Of a stretch of DNA of 64,000 bases, positions 11,151-22,885 are shown one piece after another; position 1 is the first letter of the stretch, and every line of letters begins with the position of its first letter. The position numbers and the translations under genes were made by a program. Under the pieces are notes generated by a model. The model saw nothing but the letters and a program-made list of their open reading frames with translations, searched no databases and was not told where the DNA came from. Location of the stretch: assembly GCA_033060915.1 (NCBI GenBank), contig CM065386.1, forward strand, positions 4,849,501 to 4,913,500, read 5' to 3'. This DNA is from Euryodendron excelsum. Taxonomy: Eukaryota > Streptophyta > Magnoliopsida > Ericales > Pentaphylacaceae.

Positions 11151-13324
11151 TCTCTGATTTTCTTCACTAAATCCAACCGTAGAGTCTTTTGAATTCTTTG
11201 TTGCTCCTTACATGACTCCTAGATATCATTGCTCCGAGCTATATAGCTTTGTGCAAATTATGATCAATAATTGCACTAAATTTTCTCTCTGGTTATTGTG
11301 TTAAATGATATCATGTTCCCATGACCCCAATTCAAAGCATATATCGTCTTTGTAATGAAGGATTTGAGTTGTTCATTTCCCTTGGCGCCGAGTCACAAAT
11401 GTGTAATCGTAAACTTTTGTCGAGGTAATATACAATACTTCAAATGAAATCTGAACAACTATTTTGAAGAGAAGAGAATGGCATTCTCTCACCTCCCTCT
11501 GCAGCATTTACAACCTTTCAAATCAATTCAGCTCCCTCTGCAGTATTTTCATGGATGGCAGTGGGCAATCGTCTCTCTATCCCTGGTGGAAGAGAAATTA
11601 TTCCGTCCTTCCACATTCTCTCACATAGGAATGGTCCAGTTAAATAAAGTACTTGATCCCACTTAAAAGAAAGACCCCATTCATGTACAAGAGATGAATC
11701 AAGGACAAGTTGGTGCTCTGAAAGCCCTGGATCATTTTTCTGAAACCTGGTGAAAGTTTGAATTTTGAAATGACATTATGAGGCTACAAATGTGAGGGTA
11801 GAGAAACCATGTGGGGTCAATGATTATGCAGGATTTCGAACTTGTGGATATCATTTGGCGGAAGCCACCTCCAATCCATGGTGCTGAAGTTATCAACAAT
11901 GAGAGAGCATGATGTACGTATGGATCGAAGTGACTTGGGAAAATGAAGAAAAAGCTCAAACAGCCCACTGGCCGTCAGTTCACATGGGTTGGAGACAGGA
12001 TATGATGCTCTTTATCATCTTGTTAGGGATAAGACTTCTCTTCTAACCTCATTTGTTTGGAGAATTATTGAGTTTATATTGTTCATTTCAGTCAGGAGTT
12101 ATCTTCTTGTTGGGTGACTTGGCTCTCTCTCTCTCTCTCTATATATATATATTTATATGTATACATCTCCCCCCATTTTAGCTTACATACTCTTTCTTCC
12201 TTCGGTTTGGATATTCATTGGTTTGATGCAAAAACACATAACAGGTTCATCCCTAATCCCTAGCAATCTAAGTTTGGCATAAAACTCTCCATCACAATAG
12301 AAAAGTTGACTTTAACAAGATGGCAACGACATTTCTATTGATTAACAACGAAGAACAGAAGTTCTAATTAATTCCTGACAATGCACATTGAGGCAAGAAA
12401 AATTAGTATCCATAAGGAACACAAGGCTGTAGCATTCCCTTAATAAAATAAGAAATCATTGATTCAATAATACTATGTTCAGAACTTAAATTTTCGATAG
12501 GAAAAAAAATATGAAGAAAAAAAGAACAAAATAAAAAAATATTTTTATTTTCTTTCCTCTCACGTTTTTCTTTTTCTTTATATTTTTAATATTTTTAATA
12601 AAAAATTTAAATTCCAAACAAAGCATAAAACAAACAGATTTTTGATTTCCTACAACCCTAAAGAACAGGTTTTGTAATTGGTGCAGAACACCAGTACGAT
12701 ATATATCAAGGAACAGAAGCCGAAACAGAAACAGCACCGGCGCCATGCAAAATCCTAACGGGCGACAACAATTACTGAAGGCAGTAATAGTCTAGATCTT
12801 TAGTTCATAGGCACAAGGAGAATTGTATACATCAGAAAGTGCAGGATATAACATCTTCTTGGAGTCCCAAAGAGACCTAGAAACTCATCATACCACACTA
12901 CTGTTCGGATAACATAAGTGACAATCAGATGGCGGAAGAGAAACAGAGTGAGCAACCACTCTTCGTTTACATTTCATGATCCACCAATCAATAACATCTG
13001 ATCAATTCTCAGATAACTCGGATAAAGTTTGTATCTCGAACGCCTTCTACACTTACTACAGCACCAAAAGAAAGGCCGGAAGCAATATCAGACATTCAAT
13101 TACATATCACAACTGCACCAGGGAGAGAAAATTATCAGAAAATATAAGCAAAAAGAAAAAAGAAGCTTACAAAACATCTATGGTGTGTGTGCATAGGCAT
13201 GTAGCATGTCTTTGATATTGAAGCAGTCAAGCAGAAGCGCCACATAGCAAGAAAAAATCACACCGAGGCAGAAATTTGTGACATCAAAATGCATACTTGT
13301 ACTCAAAAATACAAAAAAAAGTAC
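11151..13324. other. Region between BBX and stress-protein genes
   Basis: This includes the BBX 3' UTR (to about 11400), a CT/TA repeat near 12124-12150, and an AT-rich inverted-looking tract at about 12480-12610. No coding region was recognised. The part above about 12750 may be the 3' flank or transcript end of the minus-strand stress-protein gene. Confidence 0.5.
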
Positions 13325-13378
13325 CTGCAGTTAAGGGAGTCTCAGCACTGACTCCAAGTTCCAGCTAGGCATCTGCCA
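13325..13378 (-). other. Candidate small terminal exon of the PHOS32/34-like gene
   Basis: On the minus strand, this 54-bp segment is preceded by 'tgcatgttttag' and followed by 'ctgcag|gtac', so it has exon-like borders on both sides. If joined to a donor at 15474/15473 in the stress-protein ORF (exon end 15475), the tail would read V-A-D-A and stop at 13365. It would then continue as a 3' UTR exon. This is a prediction only; read-through to the stop at 15437 is the simpler model. Confidence 0.3.
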
Positions 13379-14333
13379 CTAAAACATGCAACATAATTAA
13401 TCAACTTTATAATGAGGCGAACCGAATATAAAAACATTAAAACATCACATTAAGCACCAGTCATTATTCAGAAGGCACGATATATTGATGTCCCTCAGAA
13501 ATATCGATCCAATGTTCTCAAACTAAGAACCACTAAACCGACATCCAAACTGAAAATCCATATAAGAATAAAGTACTATATTAGGATGTCTAAACTACTA
13601 GAAGCAGTTATAAATATTAACTCAATGTAACTTGAAATTGGAACATTCCTTTGAGTATGTATATTTCGTATACCATAATGATTTCCATATTGCATGCCAC
13701 CGAGGTCATTCTAGAATAAGGCCTTTACAAACCTAGGACGATGAGCACACTACCGTTTAAGCAATTCAATTGCCCATATCAGTCAACATTTGCAAACATT
13801 AAACGAAACTATAACAGGAAACAATAGCAAACCACACAGAATAACAGGGTTCTGCAGGGCCACCTTCGTTTATCCATTAGCATCCACTTAAGATATTGAT
13901 CCCTTGCATTCTTCTCCACTCACCAATCCCAAACAAGCATAAATGCTTGGACACTCTTTTCTTTCTCAAAAGTATAAATACCGGGAGACTTATTGACAAT
14001 TAATATGCAAAGATTCAGAATATTCATACTAGAATGGCACATTCCCTATTGATGCCAAGTAAATTTGTAATTTCCAAACCAAAAAATAAAATGTTTAAAA
14101 TTGGTGACGCAAGATCTATTTAACAGATGGAAAAAAACTTCCTGGAATTCACTCACAGAAACTCCCCAAATCTCTATTCTCTCAAACTTTTGCTTTGAAC
14201 TAGATGGTCATTGAACCTGTCAACCACATTCATGCTTCTTATGCACATTACCAACCAGTGATACCATAGATTCAAAATTCTACAGCCCTACCATGCAAAT
14301 ACTACATCCAACTTCACAAGTTACATCCTTTGC

Positions 14334-14367
<34 letters not shown>

Positions 14368-15436
14368 GTATAAGTATGTTCTTTGCATCAAATCATTGCA
14401 CACACTAGCGAGGGCATCCAAAAACTAAAGGTTTGCCCTTTCCATGATGTTTTGCCACTTAGGCTAAACCTTTTCCATGATACTCGTTTTCACAATAATG
14501 CTTTTCCTTGAAGGTAGTGATGGCTTTAATTTCTACGATTGTTAAAAATACCAATGCCAAATGGTGTCACTCATTAGTTATCACTCATTGTCACCAACTT
14601 TCCTCAATGGCAAGGATGGATATTGCCTATGACCAAGTGAGATGAAGTCAAGCATATTACAACAACAACCGATTTCAAAATTATCTAGTGCAACCTTCAA
14701 TTCTTCAAAGTATTCTTCAAGATAGAATCCATGTCTATATCAGAAAAGATTTAGCTTCCACAGAAATTCAATGCATACCTGGCCTAATAACAATATGATG
14801 GATACTCTTTTCATCAAGTATAAAGGTAATGCCTTTCTTGGCTGCCATATTACTATCTGGATTTTAGAAAAACAACTACTGATAACCCTACAACCAAAGG
14901 TACAAACTGCACAACTTGGAATAGTCTTCACCACTACTAACTCGGGTTAATTTGGAATATGCCAAAGAATTTGTCTCTTCACTTAAATCCAACTACCTAA
15001 AATTTTTAGCACTATAGATCTATCCACCCCAGTCTAGACGCCCAATTCCATTCAGATTATGTTCTCAAGCCACGTTGTGTCCATATATTTAATTTAACCT
15101 TCTTGGTTCAAGCACTGATCAATATAAGATTGTACTACTCAAACTCTCTATAGACTTCTGATATTAATCAATAACAAGACAAACTACTCATATGACAATA
15201 TCTCAGCAACATTCTTACAATTTAACTTATGGTAGCCATCATACTATCATAGTATACCATTATTGTGCAATTACGTATAATGCATCTTATAATAACCTGT
15301 TACAGATATCATAAATAGCAAAACTCCTAATCACATCAAAACTCCTAACCTGTTACACGGACATAAGCAACCGCAAGCTAAATCCAATCCACCTTCTAAG
15401 CATAAAATGGTATAACAGTAAGAATTTCGTGTTAAA
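13379..15436 (-). other. Possible 3' intron or 3' flank of the stress-protein gene
   Basis: About 2 kb of AT-rich sequence with a run of about 27 T (14341-14367) and no coding region that I can support. Confidence 0.4.
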
Positions 15437-16174
15437 CTACAAAGAAGGACCAAGCATAGAAGAAAACCCCGAACCTTTCCGGTCATCTGTGGCATCATGG
15501 TACTCCGCCTCCTCCTCGCCCTCCGCCGCAGACGCCACAGAAACTACAGGTTCAGCACCACCATCCTTCTCATCCGGGTATCTCACCACTACAACGGGAC
15601 AAACACAATGGCGCACGCAGTAATCGCTAACACTGCCGAGCCGCCCATTGTTCCCTCGCTTCGTCGCGCCAAATCCTCGGCTCCCCATAATCACTGCACT
15701 CAACCCTAGCCTCTCCACCTCCAAGCACAGCCTCTCCTTCATGTCGTGGTCCTTCACGATGTGGATCTTGAAAGGTATCTGAGCCTCGACCAGTGGCAGA
15801 GCGAGGTCGCTCACTTTGGTGGTGGTGAAGGTATCGAAGTCGTCCTCAAGCTTCTGCTGGGACTCTTCGTTAGTGTCTACGATAGAGAGGTCTACGGAGC
15901 CCCAGTCGGCGCCGTAGAGGACGGTGGTGGGCCGGACGTGGACGAGGATCACGGCGTCCCCAGGGCGGAGGTAGTGGTGGACCGCCCATTTGACGGCGAA
16001 GGCGCTCTCGTCGCTGAGGTCAACGGCGATTCCTATTCTGCGTTGGGCGCCCGCGGTGGGGGTATTGGTGGCGGAGGAGGTGGTGGGAGGCGGGAAGCGT
16101 GGGGCGGAGGACTTGACTTTGATGGCGGCGAGTGGTGGTAGGTCAGATTCCGGCAGGGTTTGCTGCGGCTGCAT
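15437..16174 (-). CDS. Universal stress protein, PHOS32/PHOS34 type
   Basis: A 245-aa open frame starting at 16174 (MQPQQTLPESDLPP). A proline/serine-rich N-terminal tail (1-43) is followed by a USP/alpha-hydrolase fold from RRIGIAVDLSDESAFAVKWA (45-64) to CPVVVVRYPDEKDGG. The family block KIHIVKDHDMKERLCLEVER is present. The nucleotide-binding GSRGFGAT...GRLGS segment fits the USP G-2X-G...GS pattern, with the longer spacer typical of this plant group. Arabidopsis PHOS32 and PHOS34 are phosphorylated after elicitor treatment; their N-terminal SP site is not obvious here (SAPRF instead). The acidic tail EAEYHDATDDRK is probably the native C-terminus. A GT at 15474 just after it suggests a 3' intron, so the last 12 residues of the open frame may be intron sequence. 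Confidence 0.92.
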   Translation of the reverse strand: MQPQQTLPESDLPPLAAIKVKSSAPRFPPPTTSSATNTPTAGAQRRIGIAVDLSDESAFAVKWAVHHYLRPGDAVILVHVRPTTVLYGADWGSVDLSIVDTNEESQQKLEDDFDTFTTTKVSDLALPLVEAQIPFKIHIVKDHDMKERLCLEVERLGLSAVIMGSRGFGATKRGNNGRLGSVSDYCVRHCVCPVVVVRYPDEKDGGAEPVVSVASAAEGEEEAEYHDATDDRKGSGFSSMLGPSL

Positions 16175-17435
16175 AGTGGTAAGCGGAAAATTAGGGTTTA
16201 TTCTTCACCGTCCAATCGTTGACTCCCTGAGTTCGCGGACTTCCCTTAGTTTCTTCTCTCTGTCTGCCTGTCTGAGACTCTCAACGATGCGATGAGGTAC
16301 TGAGAAAATGAAAATTTGGCGACGCCGACGACTCCGAGGTAGTGGTGTGCAGTTATATTCCCATTTCTTGGTTGGGCCGTTCTTTGGATTAGATGGACCA
16401 AGGAAATGGTTGATTGGGATTAGCGTACAACGTCAACAAAAGCCCATTTCTGAGACCATACTACGGTTCATGTTATGCGTAGCCCAGTGTCCCAAGCCAA
16501 GCTATGTCGGGCCCACGCCCTTCTTTTTTCATGCCAACCCATGTACTAATGTACATAGTGTCTTAAGTGTAAACATGTAGGAGTCGTGTCGGATAACGTC
16601 TGAATTTTTTCTCGATAAAGGGTGCTGCATCCAAGTTTGTCGTGTCCTAACCCTATTGAAGAGAAGTGATGTAATTTTTTCAAAAGACTAAAAAATTAGT
16701 TTCATATGTAGTTATGTTTAAAAGAGTTTGTCCAAATTCATTGTAATTATTGTTGTATATCTATTATGACTTCTCGAGGGGGTGTCACTGTCATGTTTCT
16801 TTAGGCCACTTTAAAAATTACTCAAAAAGCATGTATAAAGGGAGATAGCAAGGTGAATCCAAGTCCTAGTTCATGTTTGTTGGTTGTTGACTATCTAAAC
16901 TCTCCACCTAATTATAATTTGAAATTGTTTTTCTAATGCAATAAAAGTGATCTTGTTGCTTCCACTTGTGTGCCCATTGCTCGATTTTGTTGCTTTACTT
17001 GTGCATTAGCTTGTACCTTTACTTGTTGCTTACTTGCACACTACGGGTGCGTGTGTTAGCTTAATTGCGAGGCACCCTTGGCTGGATTACTTGGTGTCAC
17101 CCAAGACAAGCGCGCACATGGCTCTTGCACACTTGAAAGGTGTCGGTCCATAACACTCAGGCGACAATGTCTCACCTATGAACTCGACAACATGAAAATT
17201 ATTGCAATTGCTTCATTAGAATGTGCCCTAATCAACAACACATCCCATAATATTTTTTTTAACACAGAAGAAGTTCAACCAGCTTGGATTAGGCCCTGTC
17301 CAAGCCCATTCCAATAGCAAACTAAAATTTTCAGACCTCTAAAACCCACCTGTCATACTAGGTCATGAAAACCCTAATCCTGGCTGTCAGGCACCCCAAG
17401 TTGTAACCTTAGGCTGAGAAAGGGGTTAATTGAAA
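16175..17435. other. Promoter side of the stress-protein gene and repeat remnants
   Basis: The first 150 bp are the presumed 5' UTR and promoter of the minus-strand stress-protein gene. At about 16850-17170 lies a repeat-like segment containing 'tcggtccataacac' and 'aggcgacaat', distantly shared with 41550-41932. No gene recognised. Confidence 0.4.
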
Positions 17436-17446
17436 AATTGTTTGTC

Positions 17447-17567
17447 TCAGCCAGCTAAGCTAGCTCAATTGGCCAGAATTTTTGACTTTCTAAGGGAGGT
17501 TAGGAGTTCGAATCCCCTCCCCCAATCTCTTTCCTGGCTTTGGCCCCCTAAAAGAAAAAAAAAAAAA
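17447..17567 (+). mobile_element. tRNA-derived SINE with target duplication
   Basis: A 121-bp element with a Pol III A box 'tagctcaattgg' (17461-17472), a B box 'agttcgaatcc' (17505-17515) and an A-rich 3' tail. It is flanked by perfect 11-bp direct repeats AATTGTTTGTC (17436-17446 and 17568-17578). The internal 'promoter', A tail and duplication together define a SINE. It cannot fold as a full tRNA, so it is not a tRNA gene. Confidence 0.88.
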
Positions 17568-17772
17568 CAATTGTTTGTCCCCAAAAAAACGAATTTGGAA
17601 GGTTTTGGATAATTTGAAGCTGAAAACAAGCCGGAATGAGGTAACAATCTTTTTGAAAAGTTGTTGACATAAATTGTTTTTGTTTCACTAATGAATCCGA
17701 AACAGGGTGACTCGCTAGTGTCATGTGTTCTTGCCCTTCATATATAATCACCCGTGATCTCAGCCACAATCA

Positions 17773-17854
17773 GTGGACGGGCCGGAGTGGTTATCGGGCA
17801 TGACTAGAAATCATGTGGGCTTTGCCCGCGCAGGTTCGAATCCTGCCGTCCACG
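17773..17854 (+). tRNA. tRNA-Ser (anticodon AGA) with an unusual base 8
   Basis: 82 nt with a perfect 7-bp acceptor stem (GTGGACG/CGTCCAC) and discriminator G. The anticodon arm CATGA-CTAGAAA-TCATG carries AGA (serine, UCU codons). A long variable arm and a T arm with GGTTCGAATCC follow. Upstream 'cacaatca' offers the CAA motif common before plant tRNA genes, and TTTT (17855-17858) follows as Pol III terminator. Position 8, almost always U, is G here (GTGGACG-G-GCC), which also alters the first base of the A box. There is no intron and no encoded CCA. Confidence 0.93.
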
Positions 17855-18927
17855 TTTTCACTCATCCAAAATCTTTTCAGCCAATATTAATAATTAAAAA
17901 AGAGAAGGGGACAAAAAAAAAAAAGTTAAACTTCACATTCTGTTTTCAGTAAGGCCATTGTAATCCCGGAAGGTTCTGGGTTTTTTGAATCGTCGAAATA
18001 TCACTTTTATCACATGAAGATTTTCGTGATCCGTTTACCATATCATTATAAAGAACATTGAGTACAAATATCAAATGCCCTACAATTTCTGCTGATATTG
18101 ATGGCAAAAACACTTGAAAGTGACGTCTACCAGTTGAATTGAAAATGAGTTACAATGTCAAAGTCATTAATATTTCAACAAAACTAATGTAATTTGAAGA
18201 CTTTACGCGTTTCTTCTATAAGTTGCGTATAGACCCTTGCAGTTGATTTTGTGCAATCACACGCTTATGAATGAAGCGCTTCAGGATGACTGTGAAAAGC
18301 TTTAACAATTTCCCATCTGAATTTCAACATATTTAGTTAATTTTGTGTGCACGACATCTTGCTTTATGTTAAACTACATAGAAACTGTCCAAATGCCAAT
18401 TGAAGAGAAAAATTTTTTAAGAAAATGAATGAATTAAAAGAAAAGCTGATCATGATCATCAGGGAGACTGACTGGGTGATGACTGAGCACCCAATCAAAA
18501 ACGGAGTTCAAAAAGCTTCCACTGCTTTGGTTCTACCGAGACAACATACTACCAGTCTCTTGCATATTTAAATATATATATATATACATATATATGCACT
18601 ACTTATTACCACAGATTGTACTGGGTGCTGCCTGTAGCAGCCATGCCAGTTGCTGGTACTGAGCAGAGATCACACCCTCCACCGTCTTTTTAAGTTCTTT
18701 TAGAAACAGGTTATATTTATATATGTCTATGCATGTATGTACGTATGTACCTAAGTGCTCTTTAGCCTTCCTTTGTTTTTTTATCTTTTTCCCGTTTTTT
18801 AAAGCACTCTTAAAAGGTTTCATGACTCCCATAAACAGTAGGTGCAGAAAGGCATTCCTTGTGTTTCAGCCCATAAAAGAGAAAACACCCTCGTTAACAG
18901 CAAATCCTCTCCACTTATAATTTCACG

Positions 18928-18931
<4 letters not shown>

Positions 18932-18969
<38 letters not shown>
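18932..18969 (+). repeat. (AG)19 microsatellite
   Basis: A pure 38-bp AG run in the intergenic region. Confidence 0.95.
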
Positions 18970-18972
<3 letters not shown>

Positions 18973-19873
18973 CTAGAGTACTCAGGGTTGCAGAAAAAGA
19001 TCCTACCGTCCAACATGTATAACAGTTCTTGGAAGATCTTCCTTTTTTTCACCCACAGTTCAAATTCTAATTCATAAACTTCAGCCATGTATCTCCAATT
19101 GCATTCCCTCAAAAAATTCAATGCCAAATAAATAAAAGAATCAAAATTTATATCTATGTAGATGAAGACCCTATATATCTATTAACATATCATCCGAACT
19201 GAACTTCCTAGTGAAAGAAAGATGATCAAAGTCTGTGCCAAGGGTCAGATAGCTAGGGCAAAGATTACATTAAAAATCACATATATCGGGCTTAGTTAGA
19301 AACATTCTATGCTAGGTAACAAAGAAATTACAAATGCACTAGAATGATTGTTAACATACAGTTTAAACTTGTTTCTCATTATATTGAGATACTTTGCTAT
19401 GTTAATACGCATGAACATATCATAATCATTTTCAAGATTATTGCAACGAACGGATATATTACATTCTTGATGGACACTTGTGCTAATCATGTTGAATCTT
19501 AATAACTAAAGCGTCGAGGTATATTGTGCCAAGCAGTCATATCTGAACAATTAATGAACACAATTTGGTGTGTAATCCCACTTGACTCTCAAAGAGATTT
19601 TCTATTGCAATGGTTAGTAGCCATTTAATTTGTCTTTCACAGCTTATGTGTTATATGCTATCCATTGCATGTATTTATTACCTTAGAGACATATTTGCGG
19701 GATCTAATCTAGCATCATAGCATAATAAAAACAAGTTTTGAACTGATCAGTAATACAGTTAATACCACAACCACACAAGATATCCTATAACAAAATGAAG
19801 AGCAAACCAGAACCAACTTTAAGATCACAAAAGATAGAGCTAGAGTGTAATTAAAGCATCTCACTGACACAGT

Positions 19874-19878
<5 letters not shown>

Positions 19879-19926
<48 letters not shown>
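19879..19926 (+). repeat. (AG)24 microsatellite downstream of the SPL-like gene
   Basis: A pure 48-bp run about 160 bp past the SPL-like stop codon on the gene's 3' side. It may be transcribed as a CU tract if the 3' UTR reaches this far. Confidence 0.95.
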
Positions 19927-19928
<2 letters not shown>

Positions 19929-19953
19929 GCCAAGGATCAGAGAAATGTATTGC

Positions 19954-19963
19954 TCTATTTTGG
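19954..19963 (-). promoter_or_regulatory. CArG-like box 3' of the SPL-like gene
   Basis: In gene orientation the 10-mer is CCAAAATAGA, one base from CC(A/T)6GG. It lies about 125 bp after the stop codon. In Arabidopsis, AGAMOUS activates SPL/NZZ through a CArG-like box on its 3' side (from memory), so position and sequence make it a candidate. Confidence 0.3.
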
Positions 19964-20085
19964 AGGGTGAAAACAGTATGACAAGAAAAGGGTAATGAAA
20001 GGCTGCGTTTCGGTTCTTGGATCACATGCATTGCACACAAATGTGAACAGACAAAAAATAGAACAGGCCCCCCATTCTTTTGCTG

Positions 20086-21329
20086 CTAATAAGAAAGCTT
20101 GAGAGACAAATCAATGGAAGTAGAGGCATCAAAACCGGTGGGAGTCGTTGTTGTAGTAGTGAGACAAGAAGCTTCACCACCACCCACTGCAACTGAGGAG
20201 TCTTCTAATGAGCCCAAGTCCAACTCCTTGGAAGAAGCGCCTCTGCCACCTTTCCCTGGAAAGAACTCATACTCTATGAATAAGCTTCCACCCCTTGAGC
20301 CTCCCTTCCTATGAACCGCCACAAACTGTGCTTCTTCCTACAACACCCATCAAACACAACTAATCAAAATTCTTACCAAAAAAAAAAGAAAGAAAACAAG
20401 TGATTCTCATGAATGTAAAAATTATTGGTTTTCTCTTTCATCTGCTGAGGAGGTGTCTAAGGATTCACCTGGCCGACATTGCCGCCTGCGTAACCGGAAA
20501 GACTCGGTGTTCTCACACCGGAATCCCTGTTCTCTGCGTTGATATTGTGGTTGCTTCCGAGATTAAATCCGAGGAAACTAGACCCGTTGGTGTGAGATAC
20601 ATTGGCATATGAGTCTCTCATTCCATAGCACCCTACATTTTCACAATTCATGCGCTTCTTCTGCAAGAAATAACACCAACCTTAATCCCAAAAGATTAAT
20701 GGAATGGGATATGAAGTGTTTTTAGAAGACTAAATCATTACCTTGTGGCAGACATCACAGCGATCATAGTAACACTTCATGTTTGGCCTTGAAGAGAGCT
20801 CTTTCGAGGTCTCAACCACATTCCCAGCCTGTAAAGTCGGAATTGAAGCTCCCGGTCCGTACGGATCCGCCGGAAACTTATCGGGAAACACCACTCCAAC
20901 ACCAGAACCACCCACCTGTCCAGAGAACCCGCCATTTCCAAGCCTTTGAAGCAACAAAGGTTGGTTCAGACCCAACTGTCCCATGCCATTCAATGCGCCA
21001 TAGTTGCCAAATTTTGAGAACGGTGCCGGAACACTGGCCGACATCGAACCGGCAAATGAAGACGGAACAAAGTAGTGATTGAGAGATTGAAGCGGGTTGG
21101 TCTCGGTCATCTTCTTCCACTTCTCCTGCATCCTCAGCAGTTCGAGCTGTGCCACGCCCATACCTCTCTGCCGTTGTTTCTTCTTCTGCGCCGCCTCGTT
21201 CGATTTCGACTTTCTCCTTCCTCTCTGTTTCGCATTCTCAGGCCTTGACTCTTCAATTAACCCACCCAAGTTTATCTCGCTTTCCCTTCTCGTGGCCTCG
21301 TCGGAAGCCATAAGAACCGAGGTGGCCAT
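20086..21329 (-). CDS. SPL: SPOROCYTELESS/NOZZLE-like transcriptional repressor
   Basis: Three exons on the minus strand (21329-20742, 20660-20469, 20325-20086), all joined in phase 0, give 339 aa. It starts MATSVLMASD. Residues 49-73 form the SPL motif QKKKQRQRGMGVAQLELLRM preceding QEKWKK. CDVCHKKKRMNCEN spans the first exon junction and matches the CDTCFKKKR segment of Arabidopsis SPL/NZZ. The last exon carries EYEFFPGK (279-286) and ends with an EAR motif (LSLKL, 333-337). SPL/NZZ is a nuclear adaptor that recruits TOPLESS through the EAR motif and is needed for spore mother cell formation and ovule patterning. The three-exon structure and the position next to a TRM5-type gene match Arabidopsis At4g27330. 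A TIE/SPEAR paralogue is the main alternative. Confidence 0.92.
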
Positions 21330-22749
21330 TTAAAATTTAGAGAGAGAGGGAGAGTGGTTTTTAGAGAGAGAAAATAATTTTGGGTATTGCAGAGAACCAA
21401 CCAGAACTACCGTGGAGAAATACGGAAGGACATGGGCTATGCCTGGGCTTCTTGTGTTTGATTCCAAGTTTTTTAGTTTATATACACACTATATATACAC
21501 ACATATATATGTGCCTATATAACCCCTGATTGATATCCTCACACCCCTCTTGACTACTTCCAAACACATAACCCTTTTGCCTTTTGTGATTATTGCTTAA
21601 TACAATAGCAAGGGCTAATTATACGTCTTCTGTAGCAGTGGAATTTGTCTGATTCTCTATTAAAGGCACTACCATTTACGGCGCGTCAACCTCACTTTCC
21701 GGCGGAGCTGCGAGTTAAACAATTTACTGGCCCCACTATATGTCCGGAAGTGCTAAAATAAGCCAGTAGGCGTATTGTAGCCCAGTGTCAGTTCAAGCAG
21801 AATTAGTAACAAATCATTAGGACTAGTTTTATATTAGTTTTTTTGTTTTAATTTAAATTCAATTAATATTTTTCTCTTTATTTTAAAGTGAATGTTGCTT
21901 GTGTTGTATACATCAATTCATAGTCTATTAGTAGCTCAGATTATATAGAAAAAATGTCTAATAACTGATTTACAATTAGACCCACTAGCTGATAATGGGT
22001 CAATGCTGATGCGTCAAGAATTAACTGGTGAGTGAGCATTAATTATGACTTATGTTTGACCTTCTTACACTACTCAGATTTATACTTTATAGAACTGCTC
22101 ATTCAATACACAAAAAGTAAAATTTATAAAGAAAGTAACATTTAAACATTTAGTGGTTAGCTAACCCTTATGTTAAGTATAAGATTTCAAGTTTGATATT
22201 TTTTTATGCTTATATATCCATGCAATATTCATTTAATACATGAAATTCATATAATTCGTGTGAACAATAAACGCTACATGAGCTCAAAATAATAGTTACT
22301 TGAAGAACTCGATACTCTCAAATAAATATAAAAATAAAAGTGCTACATTTTCACCAAATTTTTTTTTTCCAATCGAAAAAGGTCAGATTTAAGTCATCAG
22401 CGGGTGTGGTTCAACCATGGTTGTAGTCGAGTGCACAACACTCAACACAAAACATTATGTGTCAACCCTTCTTTTTTAAATTTTTTTTTTTTTGGATGGG
22501 GTCAGTCCATAGCAATCATATAAAGTAAGATTTGGTCATTAATATGTGAATCTGCTTTGATATAGGCTGGTAATCGAGAGCTGGTTTACATATGGAATTG
22601 CCAAAGTGGCAGAGTCCATGTGGTACCTTCTAATATGGTAAAGCACCCACATAACAACGATGACTATGCCAGAAAAAATAAACCAAAAAAGTTGACATTT
22701 GGGTTAGTATAAGTTGGTAACTAGGCATTGACTCGTAAACGAAGGAACT

Positions 22750-22885
22750 TTATTAGAGTAATTCTATACAAAAAGAATTTTTACATTTTATAATTTTTTT
22801 TATTTTAAATAAAAATACTTACCATCTTAGCTAATATTTTTAAAAATATCATTATTACATTATTCTAATAAAATTTTCTGTACGA
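22750..22885. mobile_element. Degenerate MITE-like fragment
   Basis: The left 'gtaattctatacaaaaagaa' and the right end (reverse complement 'gttttcgtacagaaaatttt') are weakly inverted. It resembles the AATGYTAT-end family but the ends have decayed. Confidence 0.3.

Larger units (their letters stand above)
17860..19953. other. Intergenic region between tRNA-Ser and SPL-like gene
   Basis: AT-rich with a (TA)n tract (about 18573-18594) and two GA microsatellites. The short open frames at 18599-18920 show no coding character. No gene recognised. Confidence 0.5.

Noticed and set aside
15746..16295. Gly-rich 131-aa and 101-aa + strand frames
   Set aside because: Antisense shadows of the universal stress protein gene and its leader.
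17447..17567. A possible second tRNA gene
   Set aside because: It has A and B boxes but no closing acceptor stem, and it has an A tail and target duplication; it is a SINE.
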